Shown: positions 52,524-59,077 of the stretch, piece by piece
Layout of the letters: every line of letters starts with the position of its first letter
Position numbering within the stretch: the stretch's first letter is position 1
Source of the DNA: a candidate division WWE3 bacterium RIFCSPHIGHO2_01_FULL_40_23
GTDB lineage: Bacteria > Patescibacteria > WWE3 > UBA101185 > 2-01-FULL-41-18
Reading direction: 5' to 3'
Assembly (NCBI GenBank): GCA_001772615.1
Contig: MEUZ01000003.1
Coordinates: forward strand, 124,001-188,000
DNA: 64,000 nt
Made by a program: the position numbers and the translations under genes
The notes under the pieces: model-generated
What the model was told of the DNA's origin: nothing
Database searches by the model: none
What the model saw: the letters and a program-made list of their open reading frames with translations, nothing else

Positions 52524-52814
52524 TTATTGTCCAATCCGCCAGTCTTTATCTGAATCGTCATTCCTTCTTACGATACCTGCAGAATGACTCTCGTGTTGGT
52601 TTGGTCTGACAGAAAATTTAACTGTATGTGTTTCACCTTTTGTTTGTTCACCCCCAGCATTTGCAATGTAAGCCTTCAATCCTGCTTCTAATTTTTCGAT
52701 TTTCTCTATTTTGACTTCGAAGTCAACGTCCGAAGAAATATACCTATTGCCAGAACCTTTCTCAACATCTGACAAAACCTTTTCAATATATTCGCTCAGC
52801 TCAATTTTTTCCAT
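52524..52814 (-). CDS. Trypco2-like (trypsin-co-occurring domain) small protein
   Basis: 96 residues. ELSEYIEKVLSDVEKGSG, the strand VDFEVKIEKIEK, and a conserved-looking THTVKFSVRP follow the Trypco2 domain pattern, a domain reported in prokaryotic conflict systems next to peptidases. No trypsin-like peptidase is adjacent; the neighbour is a LexA-like S24 peptidase 21 bp upstream. The disordered, polar C-terminus is not part of the domain. Confidence 0.6.
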   Translation of the reverse strand: MEKIELSEYIEKVLSDVEKGSGNRYISSDVDFEVKIEKIEKLEAGLKAYIANAGGEQTKGETHTVKFSVRPNQHESHSAGIVRRNDDSDKDWRIGQ

Positions 52815-52835
52815 ATAATATCTCCATAAAACTTA

Positions 52836-53486
52836 TTAAGAAAAGTCTTTTATTGCACCAACAACCACCCCTTGAATACCTACTTCCTGATCTGTAAGCA
52901 CAAACGGTTTATATTCTTTTGTATTCAAAGGATTTAATACTATTTTTCCGCTAGTATCGGTTTGAAATTCTTTTATAGTAGCTTCGTATCCGCCAGAATC
53001 CTCACGAACGACGGCAACAACAATATCTCCTCTGTTTGCAGTTTCTTGCTTTTTTACCAATGCCAGATCGCCATCCTCAAGATACGGTTTCATTGAGTTA
53101 CCAGTTACCCGTAGTAAAAAGGTGTTTTGTGAGTCTTTGCCTCGCAGGAGTCTGCTGGGAAGGCAAATTTCTCCCTCATAATTTTGCTCGGCGAACAAAA
53201 AAGCACCGCCAGGGGCAGTACCTAAAATCGGTATACTTACTGTGTTTTCCTTAACAACACCTGTATCACCGTCAACTTCGGCTAGTATTTCGATGGAGCG
53301 GGTTCTGTAAGGGGATCTTTTTATCACTAAATTATCTTCCAGCTCACGTAACGCATCCAACGTAGCACGGGTGGAGACCGAAAGGTAAGTCGATATTTCG
53401 TTTATAGTAGGTGCAGCCCCAGCAGTATTCATCTTCATTCGTATAAAAGCGAACGCCTGGGCAGCATCTTTACTTAGTTTATTCAT
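52836..53486 (-). CDS. LexA/CI-like repressor with S24 peptidase domain
   Basis: 216 residues. N-terminal winged HTH (about 1-65), then an S24 domain with Ser131 in VTGNSMKPYLEDGD and Lys172 in ATIKEF, the Ser/Lys dyad needed for self-cleavage. The scissile region, usually Ala-Gly, reads LGTAPGG (A91-P92-G93), so cleavage may be altered. It probably represses the island and responds to DNA damage. Divergent from the promoter at 53,578. Confidence 0.88.
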   Translation of the reverse strand: MNKLSKDAAQAFAFIRMKMNTAGAAPTINEISTYLSVSTRATLDALRELEDNLVIKRSPYRTRSIEILAEVDGDTGVVKENTVSIPILGTAPGGAFLFAEQNYEGEICLPSRLLRGKDSQNTFLLRVTGNSMKPYLEDGDLALVKKQETANRGDIVVAVVREDSGGYEATIKEFQTDTSGKIVLNPLNTKEYKPFVLTDQEVGIQGVVVGAIKDFS

Positions 53487-53577
53487 ACCGTAATCTTACA
53501 GGATGTTCCGTCATGTTGCAACCAGCTATGCGGCAGCACTAAGGCTTTGACTTGGTGAAACACCTGCACATATTCCA

Positions 53578-53606
53578 TTGCATTTGATTCATCTGTGTGC
53601 TATAAA
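53578..53606 (+). promoter_or_regulatory. Promoter TTGCAT-17-TATAAA
   Basis: The -35 is at 53,578-53,583 and the -10 at 53,601-53,606. It fires towards the gene at 53,616, whose ATG is 9 nt past the -10. Divergent from the LexA-like gene and a candidate target for it. Confidence 0.7.
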
Positions 53607-53615
53607 TTTTTGTAT

Positions 53616-53924
53616 ATGGGTCTCTGGTTACTGCTATTCCCTAAACTGGGGATAGGTGAGGTTCGGGCGTACCACAACGTCAAAAATCATAACCAGAGGT
53701 ATCTGCACGGGGAAGTGAAGTATGCCTCTGGTCATGTAGAAAGAAACCAAATGAAACGATCTTATAAACCTGGCGAGATAGCACAGGAGTCTGGTCAATA
53801 CACATTGTATAACAGGTTGGGACACTCGGAAAGAGTGCAGACAACAGTTGTACGTGGTGAACCGATTCCTCCTACCCCCAAAAAGGATATGAGGTATGTG
53901 CTAACCGACAAGACCAAACACTAA
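53616..53924 (+). CDS. Small YjzC-like protein
   Basis: 102 residues from the ATG at 53,616. The C-terminal half (YKPGEIAQESGQYTLYNRLG, then GEPIPPTPKKDMRY) resembles the YjzC-like pattern KPGxxAPxSGxY...KGExFPPTP found in small bacterial proteins of unknown role. The N-terminal part is unassigned. Near-leaderless promoter. Confidence 0.6.
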   Translation: MGLWLLLFPKLGIGEVRAYHNVKNHNQRYLHGEVKYASGHVERNQMKRSYKPGEIAQESGQYTLYNRLGHSERVQTTVVRGEPIPPTPKKDMRYVLTDKTKH

Positions 53925-53985
53925 AGTAATTTAGCGTTCGGTTTTTCGCCTGTCCCTGGTTTTGGTAATTTAAGAAAAATAAATT

Positions 53986-54492
53986 ATGAACTTACCGTTT
54001 TCGCCTACATTTTTTAGGAAGATGGATATATTTCAGCAGCTCATGGAGTATGAGGCTCAGACAGACGTCAAAAGGTTGTGGAGAGGTGAGAAAGCTGTTT
54101 TAATATGGGCGGGAAGTGAACACCACCAACATATTGGGTCAGCAATAGACTCGTCCCATATAAAAGACGCCCTGTCCTTTGCGGAAACAAATGGTTACAT
54201 AACCCATGAGGAAAAAGTTGAATTAGAACCTAGTGTTTCACATATTTTAGGCTGTCTTATAACGCATGAATTCGGCTGTTCCGTTAGCAATCCAGCACAA
54301 AGGTTAGATCTGAAAATCAACAGAAACGGAATTTTAGCGGGGCGAATTTTAGTCGAAACTAAAAACTTAAAAAAGCCAGGTGTTTTCAAAAAATGGACTT
54401 GGGATTGGTGGTTAATCTATTACGTTGCAGGTTTAATAATCGTAGGTCAGTTGCTAAAACTGTGTATAGATTTATATTCTTCCGTAAAATAA
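53986..54492 (+). CDS. Island protein with C-terminal membrane helix, unknown
   Basis: 168 residues. A soluble N-terminal part (about 1-130, with AGSEHHQHIGSAIDSSHI and a His/Cys-containing HILGCLITHEFGC) is followed by a membrane helix (about 140-160, WWLIYYVAGLIIVGQLL). No family recognised. It is the last full gene before the right attachment site. Membrane-anchored cargo next to a restriction system could be a further defence or entry-exclusion gene, but this is speculation. Confidence 0.55.
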   Translation: MNLPFSPTFFRKMDIFQQLMEYEAQTDVKRLWRGEKAVLIWAGSEHHQHIGSAIDSSHIKDALSFAETNGYITHEEKVELEPSVSHILGCLITHEFGCSVSNPAQRLDLKINRNGILAGRILVETKNLKKPGVFKKWTWDWWLIYYVAGLIIVGQLLKLCIDLYSSVK

Positions 54493-54509
54493 ACCCTTTA
54501 AGAAGCCGC

Positions 54510-54590
54510 CTAGACTGTTACAGCCACTAATTCAGGAATATCGACCATCGATGGTGCATTTATTATATAGGTTCGAACTTCTTCCACGAT
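54510..54590 (-). other. Displaced C-terminal coding end of the serine recombinase
   Basis: On the minus strand, reading in the frame set by WLG in the att core at 54,599-54,591, there are 26 sense codons starting IVEEVRTYII and ending IPELVAVTV, then TAG at 54,512-54,510. Joined at the core to residues 1-579 from the left end this gives a 605-residue protein. The fragment lies in an otherwise empty gap between the last gene and the island end, which supports it being the native C-terminus. Confidence 0.75.
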
Positions 54591-54599
54591 CCCCAGCCA
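54591..54599. other. Right attachment site (attR core)
   Basis: CCCCAGCCA, identical to the tRNA-Gln 3' end. AGGTTCGAACTT at 54,569-54,580 precedes it; the same 12-mer is at 46,396-46,407 on the other side of the core in the excised form. The host bases that follow, GGGGAAATG then a T6 run at 54,615, look like the original tRNA-Gln downstream and terminator. Confidence 0.7.
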
Positions 54600-54640
54600 G
54601 GGGAAATGTCATCCTTTTTTATTTATAGAAAGGACGTCAA

Positions 54641-55072
54641 TTGAGCAAATTAATTATAATTAGAGGACCCTCCGGAGCAGGAAAAAGCACGGTAGCTAAA
54701 GCCTTGTTTGAAAGAGTTACAAGGCCTACCGTTTTAATAGAGCGAGATTACTATATGTTTATGTTTAAGACACCCAATGGCATAGCGGTACCTGATAAAG
54801 AACTAATAGAAAACGATATCCTTACTTGTTTGAAGCATGGTTTTGATGTCATTTTTGAAGGAAATTTCAAAGTTACTACCCATAATCAAATGTTAGAAAA
54901 ATTATTTAATTCACACCAGAAAGATAATTATGTATTTTACCTGGATGTAAGTTTAGAAGAGACACTAAAACGGCATAACTCACGTAAACAGATAATTTCA
55001 GAGAATGAGATGAAAAATTTATATGGTCATGCTACTCCTATGAATCACTCCACTGAAACTATTATCCCCTAA
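54641..55072 (+). CDS. P-loop (AAA_33/zeta-like) kinase, truncated by an in-frame TAA
   Basis: 143 residues from TTG, with AAAGGA 9 nt upstream. Walker A GPSGAGKS (9-16) and a later region VFYLDVSLEETLKRHNSR fit small-molecule or protein-free AAA_33 kinases. After the TAA at 55,070 the same frame continues with HSSLEETISIIQRSTGI and then TAG at 55,124-55,126. The family usually ends with an SLEETV-type helix, so the TAA (one step from GAA) probably truncates it. Confidence 0.7.
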   Translation: MSKLIIIRGPSGAGKSTVAKALFERVTRPTVLIERDYYMFMFKTPNGIAVPDKELIENDILTCLKHGFDVIFEGNFKVTTHNQMLEKLFNSHQKDNYVFYLDVSLEETLKRHNSRKQIISENEMKNLYGHATPMNHSTETIIP

Positions 55073-55281
55073 CACTCTTCTCTTGAAGAAACTATTAGCA
55101 TAATTCAAAGGAGCACAGGGATATAGGTTTACATTTGAAGGTAAGTTCCAACTAATTCCCAACTAACCAGCCATTATTCTAAGATTTCACAATTTTTCTT
55201 TTACTGTAAGTTTCTTGATGATACAATAGAAACATAGATGATAATCAATAAAACATAAATGATACTTTTACTGACGTCTTA

Positions 55282-55563
55282 ATGAGAATTTTAAAAAAAA
55301 TATATTCAGAAGTGGGATCTGAAGATCTTTCAGATGCATTAGACGTAACCATAAAATTTGATGAACTGCAAAGAGTATCAAGTTTTGATAATCTACTAGT
55401 AAATGGACTTCCAAAAATGCCTTCTTTTGAACTTACCGAAAGAGTTAACGAAATCTCTAAAGAACTCCTGGAACTACCGGAGAAATACAAACTAAAAGAA
55501 TGTAAACTTTTTGTTAAAGCCGATGGCGAAATGAACGTAGCTCCTATCTATCTCTTAAGTTAG
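55282..55563 (+). CDS. Small protein, unknown
   Basis: 93 residues, alpha/beta, acidic, no membrane segment. The start ATG has no SD. The 55,127-55,281 stretch upstream holds only AT-rich sequence with several weak -10-like hexamers. It ends 4 bp into a convergent small gene. No family recognised. Confidence 0.5.
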   Translation: MRILKKIYSEVGSEDLSDALDVTIKFDELQRVSSFDNLLVNGLPKMPSFELTERVNEISKELLELPEKYKLKECKLFVKADGEMNVAPIYLLS

Positions 55564-55712
55564 TTCCCTGTTAGAAGATTTAGTTTAAGAAGTTTTATTA
55601 GCGGATCGGGACCTACGGTAACTAAAATAAATACTCCGAGCAAAATGAGAACCCCTATAACTATCCATACTATGTCGTTAAGAAATGAAATTATGCTTGC
55701 GATCAAATCCAC
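55560..55712 (-). CDS. Small single-span membrane protein, unknown
   Basis: 50 residues from GTG. One long helix (LNDIVWIVIGVLILLGVFIL) and a short basic tail ending KLNLLTGN. Convergent with the gene at 55,282 (4-bp overlap of the stops). The conserved-looking helix-DPLIK end suggests a real protein. Start uncertain. Confidence 0.45.
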   Translation of the reverse strand: MDLIASIISFLNDIVWIVIGVLILLGVFILVTVGPDPLIKLLKLNLLTGN

Positions 55713-55819
55713 TTTTATATACTATCACCAAATTTTATGGTATTACAATTCTCAAACGTAAAACTTTTGCCCTGGTAACTGTCTAATTCAGCCATCAGGT
55801 GTTGGTATATAATTTAAAT

Positions 55820-55957
55820 ATGAAAATTAATAAAGAGTGGCACTTGGCCCATGTCAAAAACTGTAATTGCAGAGAAATACCAACATCCATCAAAATCAAA
55901 ATAAAGTTAATTGGAAAAAGATACCCCTTGACAAAGATATTTAATATGTTAAAGTGA
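55820..55957 (+). CDS. Short protein with WHxxHxxxCxCRxIP motif
   Basis: 45 residues. EWHLAHVKNCNCREIP matches a small-protein motif I associate with CPR genomes (WHxxHxxxCxCRPIP), probably metal-binding; the usual N-terminal half of that family seems missing. TATAAT ends 6 nt before the ATG. The 3' end overlaps the promoter of the structured RNA that follows. Confidence 0.5.
   Translation: MKINKEWHLAHVKNCNCREIPTSIKIKIKLIGKRYPLTKIFNMLK
55928..55955 (+). promoter_or_regulatory. Promoter TTGACA-16-TAAAGT
   Basis: A perfect -35 (55,928-55,933) and a -10 at 55,950-55,955. It precedes the structured RNA; transcription should begin near 55,962. Confidence 0.65.
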
Positions 55958-55961
55958 CTCT

Positions 55962-56353
55962 TACCCTGTTGAAACCCGAAAGGGTTTTAGCACAAAAGGG
56001 CCGGCTGCGAGAGCAGACTTTCTCTAATCCAAACCGAGAGGTGAGGATCAAGAGGAACGTGTGAGGTGGAAGTCGGAAGACCCCACCAAACCCCGGAGTG
56101 TTCTTAGTTGAGAGCTGATTAACAATCGCCTCTTAGCAAAGAATCACTGGAAGGAGACAAGCACGTAAAGCTTGTACTCAGGTTAAAGAGAAACATTTGC
56201 GGAGTCCACGCGGGATCCCTCATCTAAGACTTTTTAACCAGGTGTAAAGACTGATCATCCTTACACCTGTCGTCACACTTCAAGAGTTAACACTCGAAGT
56301 AAAAGGCCCAAAAACCTTCCTGTGACGGCGCTTCCCCCCATATATGATCTTAC
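55962..56353 (+). ncRNA. Large structured non-coding RNA, family unknown
   Basis: About 390 nt without a credible reading frame but dense in hairpins: AACCC-GAAA-GGGTT, CTGC-GAGA-GCAG, GGTGG-AA-GTC-GGAA-GAC-C-CCACC, ACAAGC/GCTTGT, GGTTAAA/TTTTAACC, AGGTGTAA/TTACACCT, CGTCACA/TGTGACG enclosing CTTC-AA-GAGT/ACTC-GAAG, and a long-range GGGCC (about 56,001) with GGCCC (about 56,313). It has its own promoter and terminator. It lacks the tmRNA T-arm and the RNase P GAGGAAAGTCC and ACAGNRA boxes. It could also act as a leader for the thioredoxin/dipZ genes. Confidence 0.6.
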
Positions 56354-56354
56354 C

Positions 56355-56410
56355 GAGGCAGGAATCAAAAATCTTAACCGAATTTGATACCTGCCTCTTA
56401 TCATTTTTAT
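56355..56410 (+). terminator. Intrinsic terminator of the structured RNA
   Basis: GAGGCAGG/CCTGCCTC with an inner ATCAAA/TTTGAT extension, then TTATCATTTTTATTT. It lies 65 bp before the thioredoxin-like gene. Confidence 0.85.
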
Positions 56411-56462
56411 TTCTGAAATTTCCATTTTTAACTTTTTTCATCTAAGATATAGATATTAATCT

Positions 56463-56951
56463 ATGAAAAACCAAAAACTTGTTATCTCGGCAATACTACT
56501 TACCGTCATTCTCGGCTCAATTTTATTCCTCACCCAAAGAAACCGACCAGCCGAAGAAGCTATGAAACAAAAGGAAGAATCGCAAAGGGAGGAAAATCCC
56601 ATCGGTTCCACGGTGAAAAAAGACACAACATCACGCTACATTGAATACAAGTCCAATTCTCTAAACGAGAATAACGACAAAAGGAAAGTTCTATATTTTT
56701 ACGCTAACTGGTGCCCTATCTGTAAGCCGGCAGACGCCGAGTTTAAAAACAACTCCAATGGGATACCGGAAGATACGGTTGTCATAAGAGTAAACTATAA
56801 TGACAGCGATACGGACCAGGAAGAAAAGGATCTGGCAAGGAAATACGGGATTGCCTACCAGCATACCTTCGTCCAGATAGACCAGGAAGGAAACGAGGTT
56901 GCCAAATGGAACGGAGGCGCCCTTTCCAAACTGCTTGAGAATCTAAAGTGA
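56463..56951 (+). CDS. Membrane-anchored thioredoxin-like protein
   Basis: 162 residues. N-terminal signal anchor (about 6-24), a charged linker, then a thioredoxin-type domain with FYANWCPICKPADAEF (CPIC active site) and EDTVVIRVNYND. The cis-proline region is less clear. It overlaps the dipZ-like gene by 4 bp, so the two form an extracytoplasmic thiol-disulfide pair. Confidence 0.83.
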   Translation: MKNQKLVISAILLTVILGSILFLTQRNRPAEEAMKQKEESQREENPIGSTVKKDTTSRYIEYKSNSLNENNDKRKVLYFYANWCPICKPADAEFKNNSNGIPEDTVVIRVNYNDSDTDQEEKDLARKYGIAYQHTFVQIDQEGNEVAKWNGGALSKLLENLK

Positions 56952-58672
56952 TTTTATTAATTCTTTTTGCCTTCATAGCCGGAATAGTCACTATCTTATC
57001 TCCATGTATTTTGCCGATACTTCCGATTGTTCTTTCCTCAAGCTTCGGGAATAGCCAAAAAGATAAGATAAGACCACTGGGCGTTGTTCTAGGGTTTGTT
57101 GCAAGCTTTACCTTCTTTACGCTTTTTTTAACAACTATTATTCGTTTAATAGATATACCCGCAGATACATTAAGGCTTGTATCAGTATTCATTGTCGGCG
57201 GTTTTGGGGCTGTTTTATTAATACCTAAATTCCAGGTAATTCTTGAACAATTGTTCTCCAAGCTGACTGGTTTGGCTCCAAGAACAGAAACAAAAAGTGG
57301 TTTGGTTGGAGGAGTGATAGTCGGATTATCTCTCGGTCTGTTATGGACCCCATGCGTCGGGCCAATTCTTGCATCCGTTATCTCATTGGCAATTACGGGA
57401 ACAGTAACACTTAACGCCTTTTTCATAACACTCGCCTACTCAATCGGAACAGCAATACCCATGTTTGGCATTATGCTTGGGGGAAGAAACCTTCTGCAAA
57501 AGGTACCCTGGCTTACCACCAACACCTCAAAAATCCAAAAAGCTTTTGGTGTACTGATGATAGCAACAGCCGTAGCTATATTTTTTAACGCGGACAGAAA
57601 ATTTCAAACCATAGTTTTGAATGTATTTCCAAAGTATGGAGCAGGGCTTACAAAATTAGAGGACAATAAGTTCATCCAAGATCAACTTAGAAAGCTAAAC
57701 AACAAAATCGACAAAGATAAAATAGGTAGACCGATGAATGAATTAATGCCGGATAAATATCCTAAAGCGCCTGAAATTATTACCGGCGGAGCTTGGTTTA
57801 ACAGTCAACCCCTCACACTTTCCGCGCTAAAGGGAAAGGTAGTAGTAATAGACTTCTGGACCTACTCATGCATCAATTGCCAAAGAACATTGCCCTATTT
57901 AAGAAACTGGTGGGAGAAGTACAAAGACAAAGGACTGGTGATAATCGGAATTCACTCACCAGAATTTGAGTTTGAGAAAGAAGAAAAAAATGTTGCACAA
58001 GCCATTTTGGACTTTAATTTAAAATACCCAATTGTTCAGGACAATAACTTTGCCACATGGAAAGCCTACAACAACAGGTACTGGCCGGCCAAATATTTTA
58101 TAGATAAAGACGGTTATATTCGGTACACTCACTTTGGGGAAGGAGCGTATGATGAAAGCGAGCGCGTGATTCAAGAACTTCTAAAAGAGCTTGAGAACAG
58201 GGATATAACTGAAAGTATTGAAAACCCGAAGTATCAGGTTTACGCAAATACACCGGAAACGTATCTGGGATATGGGCGCATTAGAAACTTTGTTTCCCCT
58301 GAAAGAATATTTAAAGATGGGATGCAGATTTACTCCAAACCTAAGAATCTAGCTAATGACGCTCTTGCATATGAAGGAGAATGGATGTTAACGGAAAACT
58401 ACTCAAACCCGCAAGCAGGGTCAAAACTATATCTGAACTTTGAAGCCAAGGAAGTTTATTTAGTAATGAACCCGAAGGAAAAAACTTCCAAAGTCAAGGT
58501 ATATGTTGATGATAAACTTCAATACTTCGGCGAGGACAACAAAGAGGGTGTAGTGACCGTTGAAGGCGATAGGTTGTATAAGCTTATCAAACTGCCTGCT
58601 CCCGGCAGGCACATCCTAAAGCTTGAATTTGAGGACAACAACACAGAGGTTTACGCCTTCACCTTCGGTTAA
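56948..58672 (+). CDS. dipZ: DipZ-like: CcdA membrane domain - thioredoxin/TlpA domain - C-terminal beta domain
   Basis: 574 residues. Six-helix CcdA/DsbD-type domain (about 1-215) with SPCILPILPIVLSSS and TPCVGPILASVI carrying the two redox cysteines, a TlpA/AhpC-like domain (about 270-430) with FWTYSCINCQRTLPYL (CINC), and a DipZ C-terminal carbohydrate-binding-like domain (about 440-574). It carries electrons from the cytoplasm to extracytoplasmic thiols. Confidence 0.92.
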   Translation: MILLILFAFIAGIVTILSPCILPILPIVLSSSFGNSQKDKIRPLGVVLGFVASFTFFTLFLTTIIRLIDIPADTLRLVSVFIVGGFGAVLLIPKFQVILEQLFSKLTGLAPRTETKSGLVGGVIVGLSLGLLWTPCVGPILASVISLAITGTVTLNAFFITLAYSIGTAIPMFGIMLGGRNLLQKVPWLTTNTSKIQKAFGVLMIATAVAIFFNADRKFQTIVLNVFPKYGAGLTKLEDNKFIQDQLRKLNNKIDKDKIGRPMNELMPDKYPKAPEIITGGAWFNSQPLTLSALKGKVVVIDFWTYSCINCQRTLPYLRNWWEKYKDKGLVIIGIHSPEFEFEKEEKNVAQAILDFNLKYPIVQDNNFATWKAYNNRYWPAKYFIDKDGYIRYTHFGEGAYDESERVIQELLKELENRDITESIENPKYQVYANTPETYLGYGRIRNFVSPERIFKDGMQIYSKPKNLANDALAYEGEWMLTENYSNPQAGSKLYLNFEAKEVYLVMNPKEKTSKVKVYVDDKLQYFGEDNKEGVVTVEGDRLYKLIKLPAPGRHILKLEFEDNNTEVYAFTFG

Positions 58673-58738
58673 CACAAAAATTATTTGCTATTCAGTGCCT
58701 TTCGGGTTTAAAAAGAAAATAACAGGTATAATCGGCGC

Positions 58739-59071
58739 ATGAAGGTTGGGCTGGATATCCAAAACTTAAAAAAATTTAAAAAAAGCGTTGAAAGAAGCGG
58801 ACAGGCATTTCTCCACAAGATTTTCACAAAAAAAGAATTATCTACCAACAATACAGATAATCTCAAGCATCTTTGCGGGATTTTCTGCGCCAAGGAAGCT
58901 TTAATAAAAACAGGGATTATTGGCATTGGGGACTGGCTGGAAGTTGAAATTTTAAAAGACGCAAAAGGAAAACCGTTAGTTTATAAAAGCGGCCATAAAG
59001 AAGAAAAGATAGTTATATCCATCTCCCACAGTGAAGATATATGTGCTGCAGTTGTTATAATTAATAAATGA
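58739..59071 (+). CDS. acpS: Holo-[ACP] synthase-like phosphopantetheinyl transferase
   Basis: 110 residues, normal AcpS size. GLDIQNLKKFKK corresponds to the GIDIVEIxRF start, CAKEALIKTG to the AAKEAxxKA helix with the metal-binding Glu, and ISISHSEDICAAVVI to the ISISH end. The first aspartate ligand (Asp6) and the Glu of CAKEA are present. It should load phosphopantetheine onto an ACP. The only ACP domain in view is in the next gene, 6 bp away. TATAAT lies 6 nt before the ATG. Confidence 0.83.
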   Translation: MKVGLDIQNLKKFKKSVERSGQAFLHKIFTKKELSTNNTDNLKHLCGIFCAKEALIKTGIIGIGDWLEVEILKDAKGKPLVYKSGHKEEKIVISISHSEDICAAVVIINK

Positions 59072-59077
59072 AAGATT

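Larger units (their letters stand above)
46330..54599. mobile_element. Serine-recombinase island integrated in tRNA-Gln(CTG), about 8.3 kb
   Basis: Bounded by the exact 9-mer CCCCAGCCA at 46,330-46,338 (3' end of tRNA-Gln) and 54,591-54,599. Cargo: serine recombinase, a 72-residue protein, RHH regulator, winged-helix protein, terminase-small-like protein, Vsr, HpaII-type methylase and endonuclease, Trypco2-like protein, LexA-like repressor and two unknowns. Rejoining the ends at the 9-mer restores a continuous recombinase frame with a new C-terminus, strong support for these limits. No structural phage genes are seen, so it is a restriction-modification island or a reduced phage or satellite. 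Confidence 0.8.

Noticed and set aside
46330..54599. Complete prophage.
   Set aside because: Only a terminase-small-like gene and a repressor recall phage; no large terminase, portal, capsid or tail genes are present, so a restriction-modification island or phage satellite fits better.
55962..56353. Structured RNA as tmRNA, RNase P RNA, SRP RNA or group I/II intron.
   Set aside because: No tRNA-like T arm or tag frame for tmRNA, no GAGGAAAGTCC or ACAGNRA boxes for RNase P, the GTC-GGAA-GAC hairpin lacks the SRP helix 8 internal loops, and no intron domain V or P7 motif is visible. I left the family unassigned.
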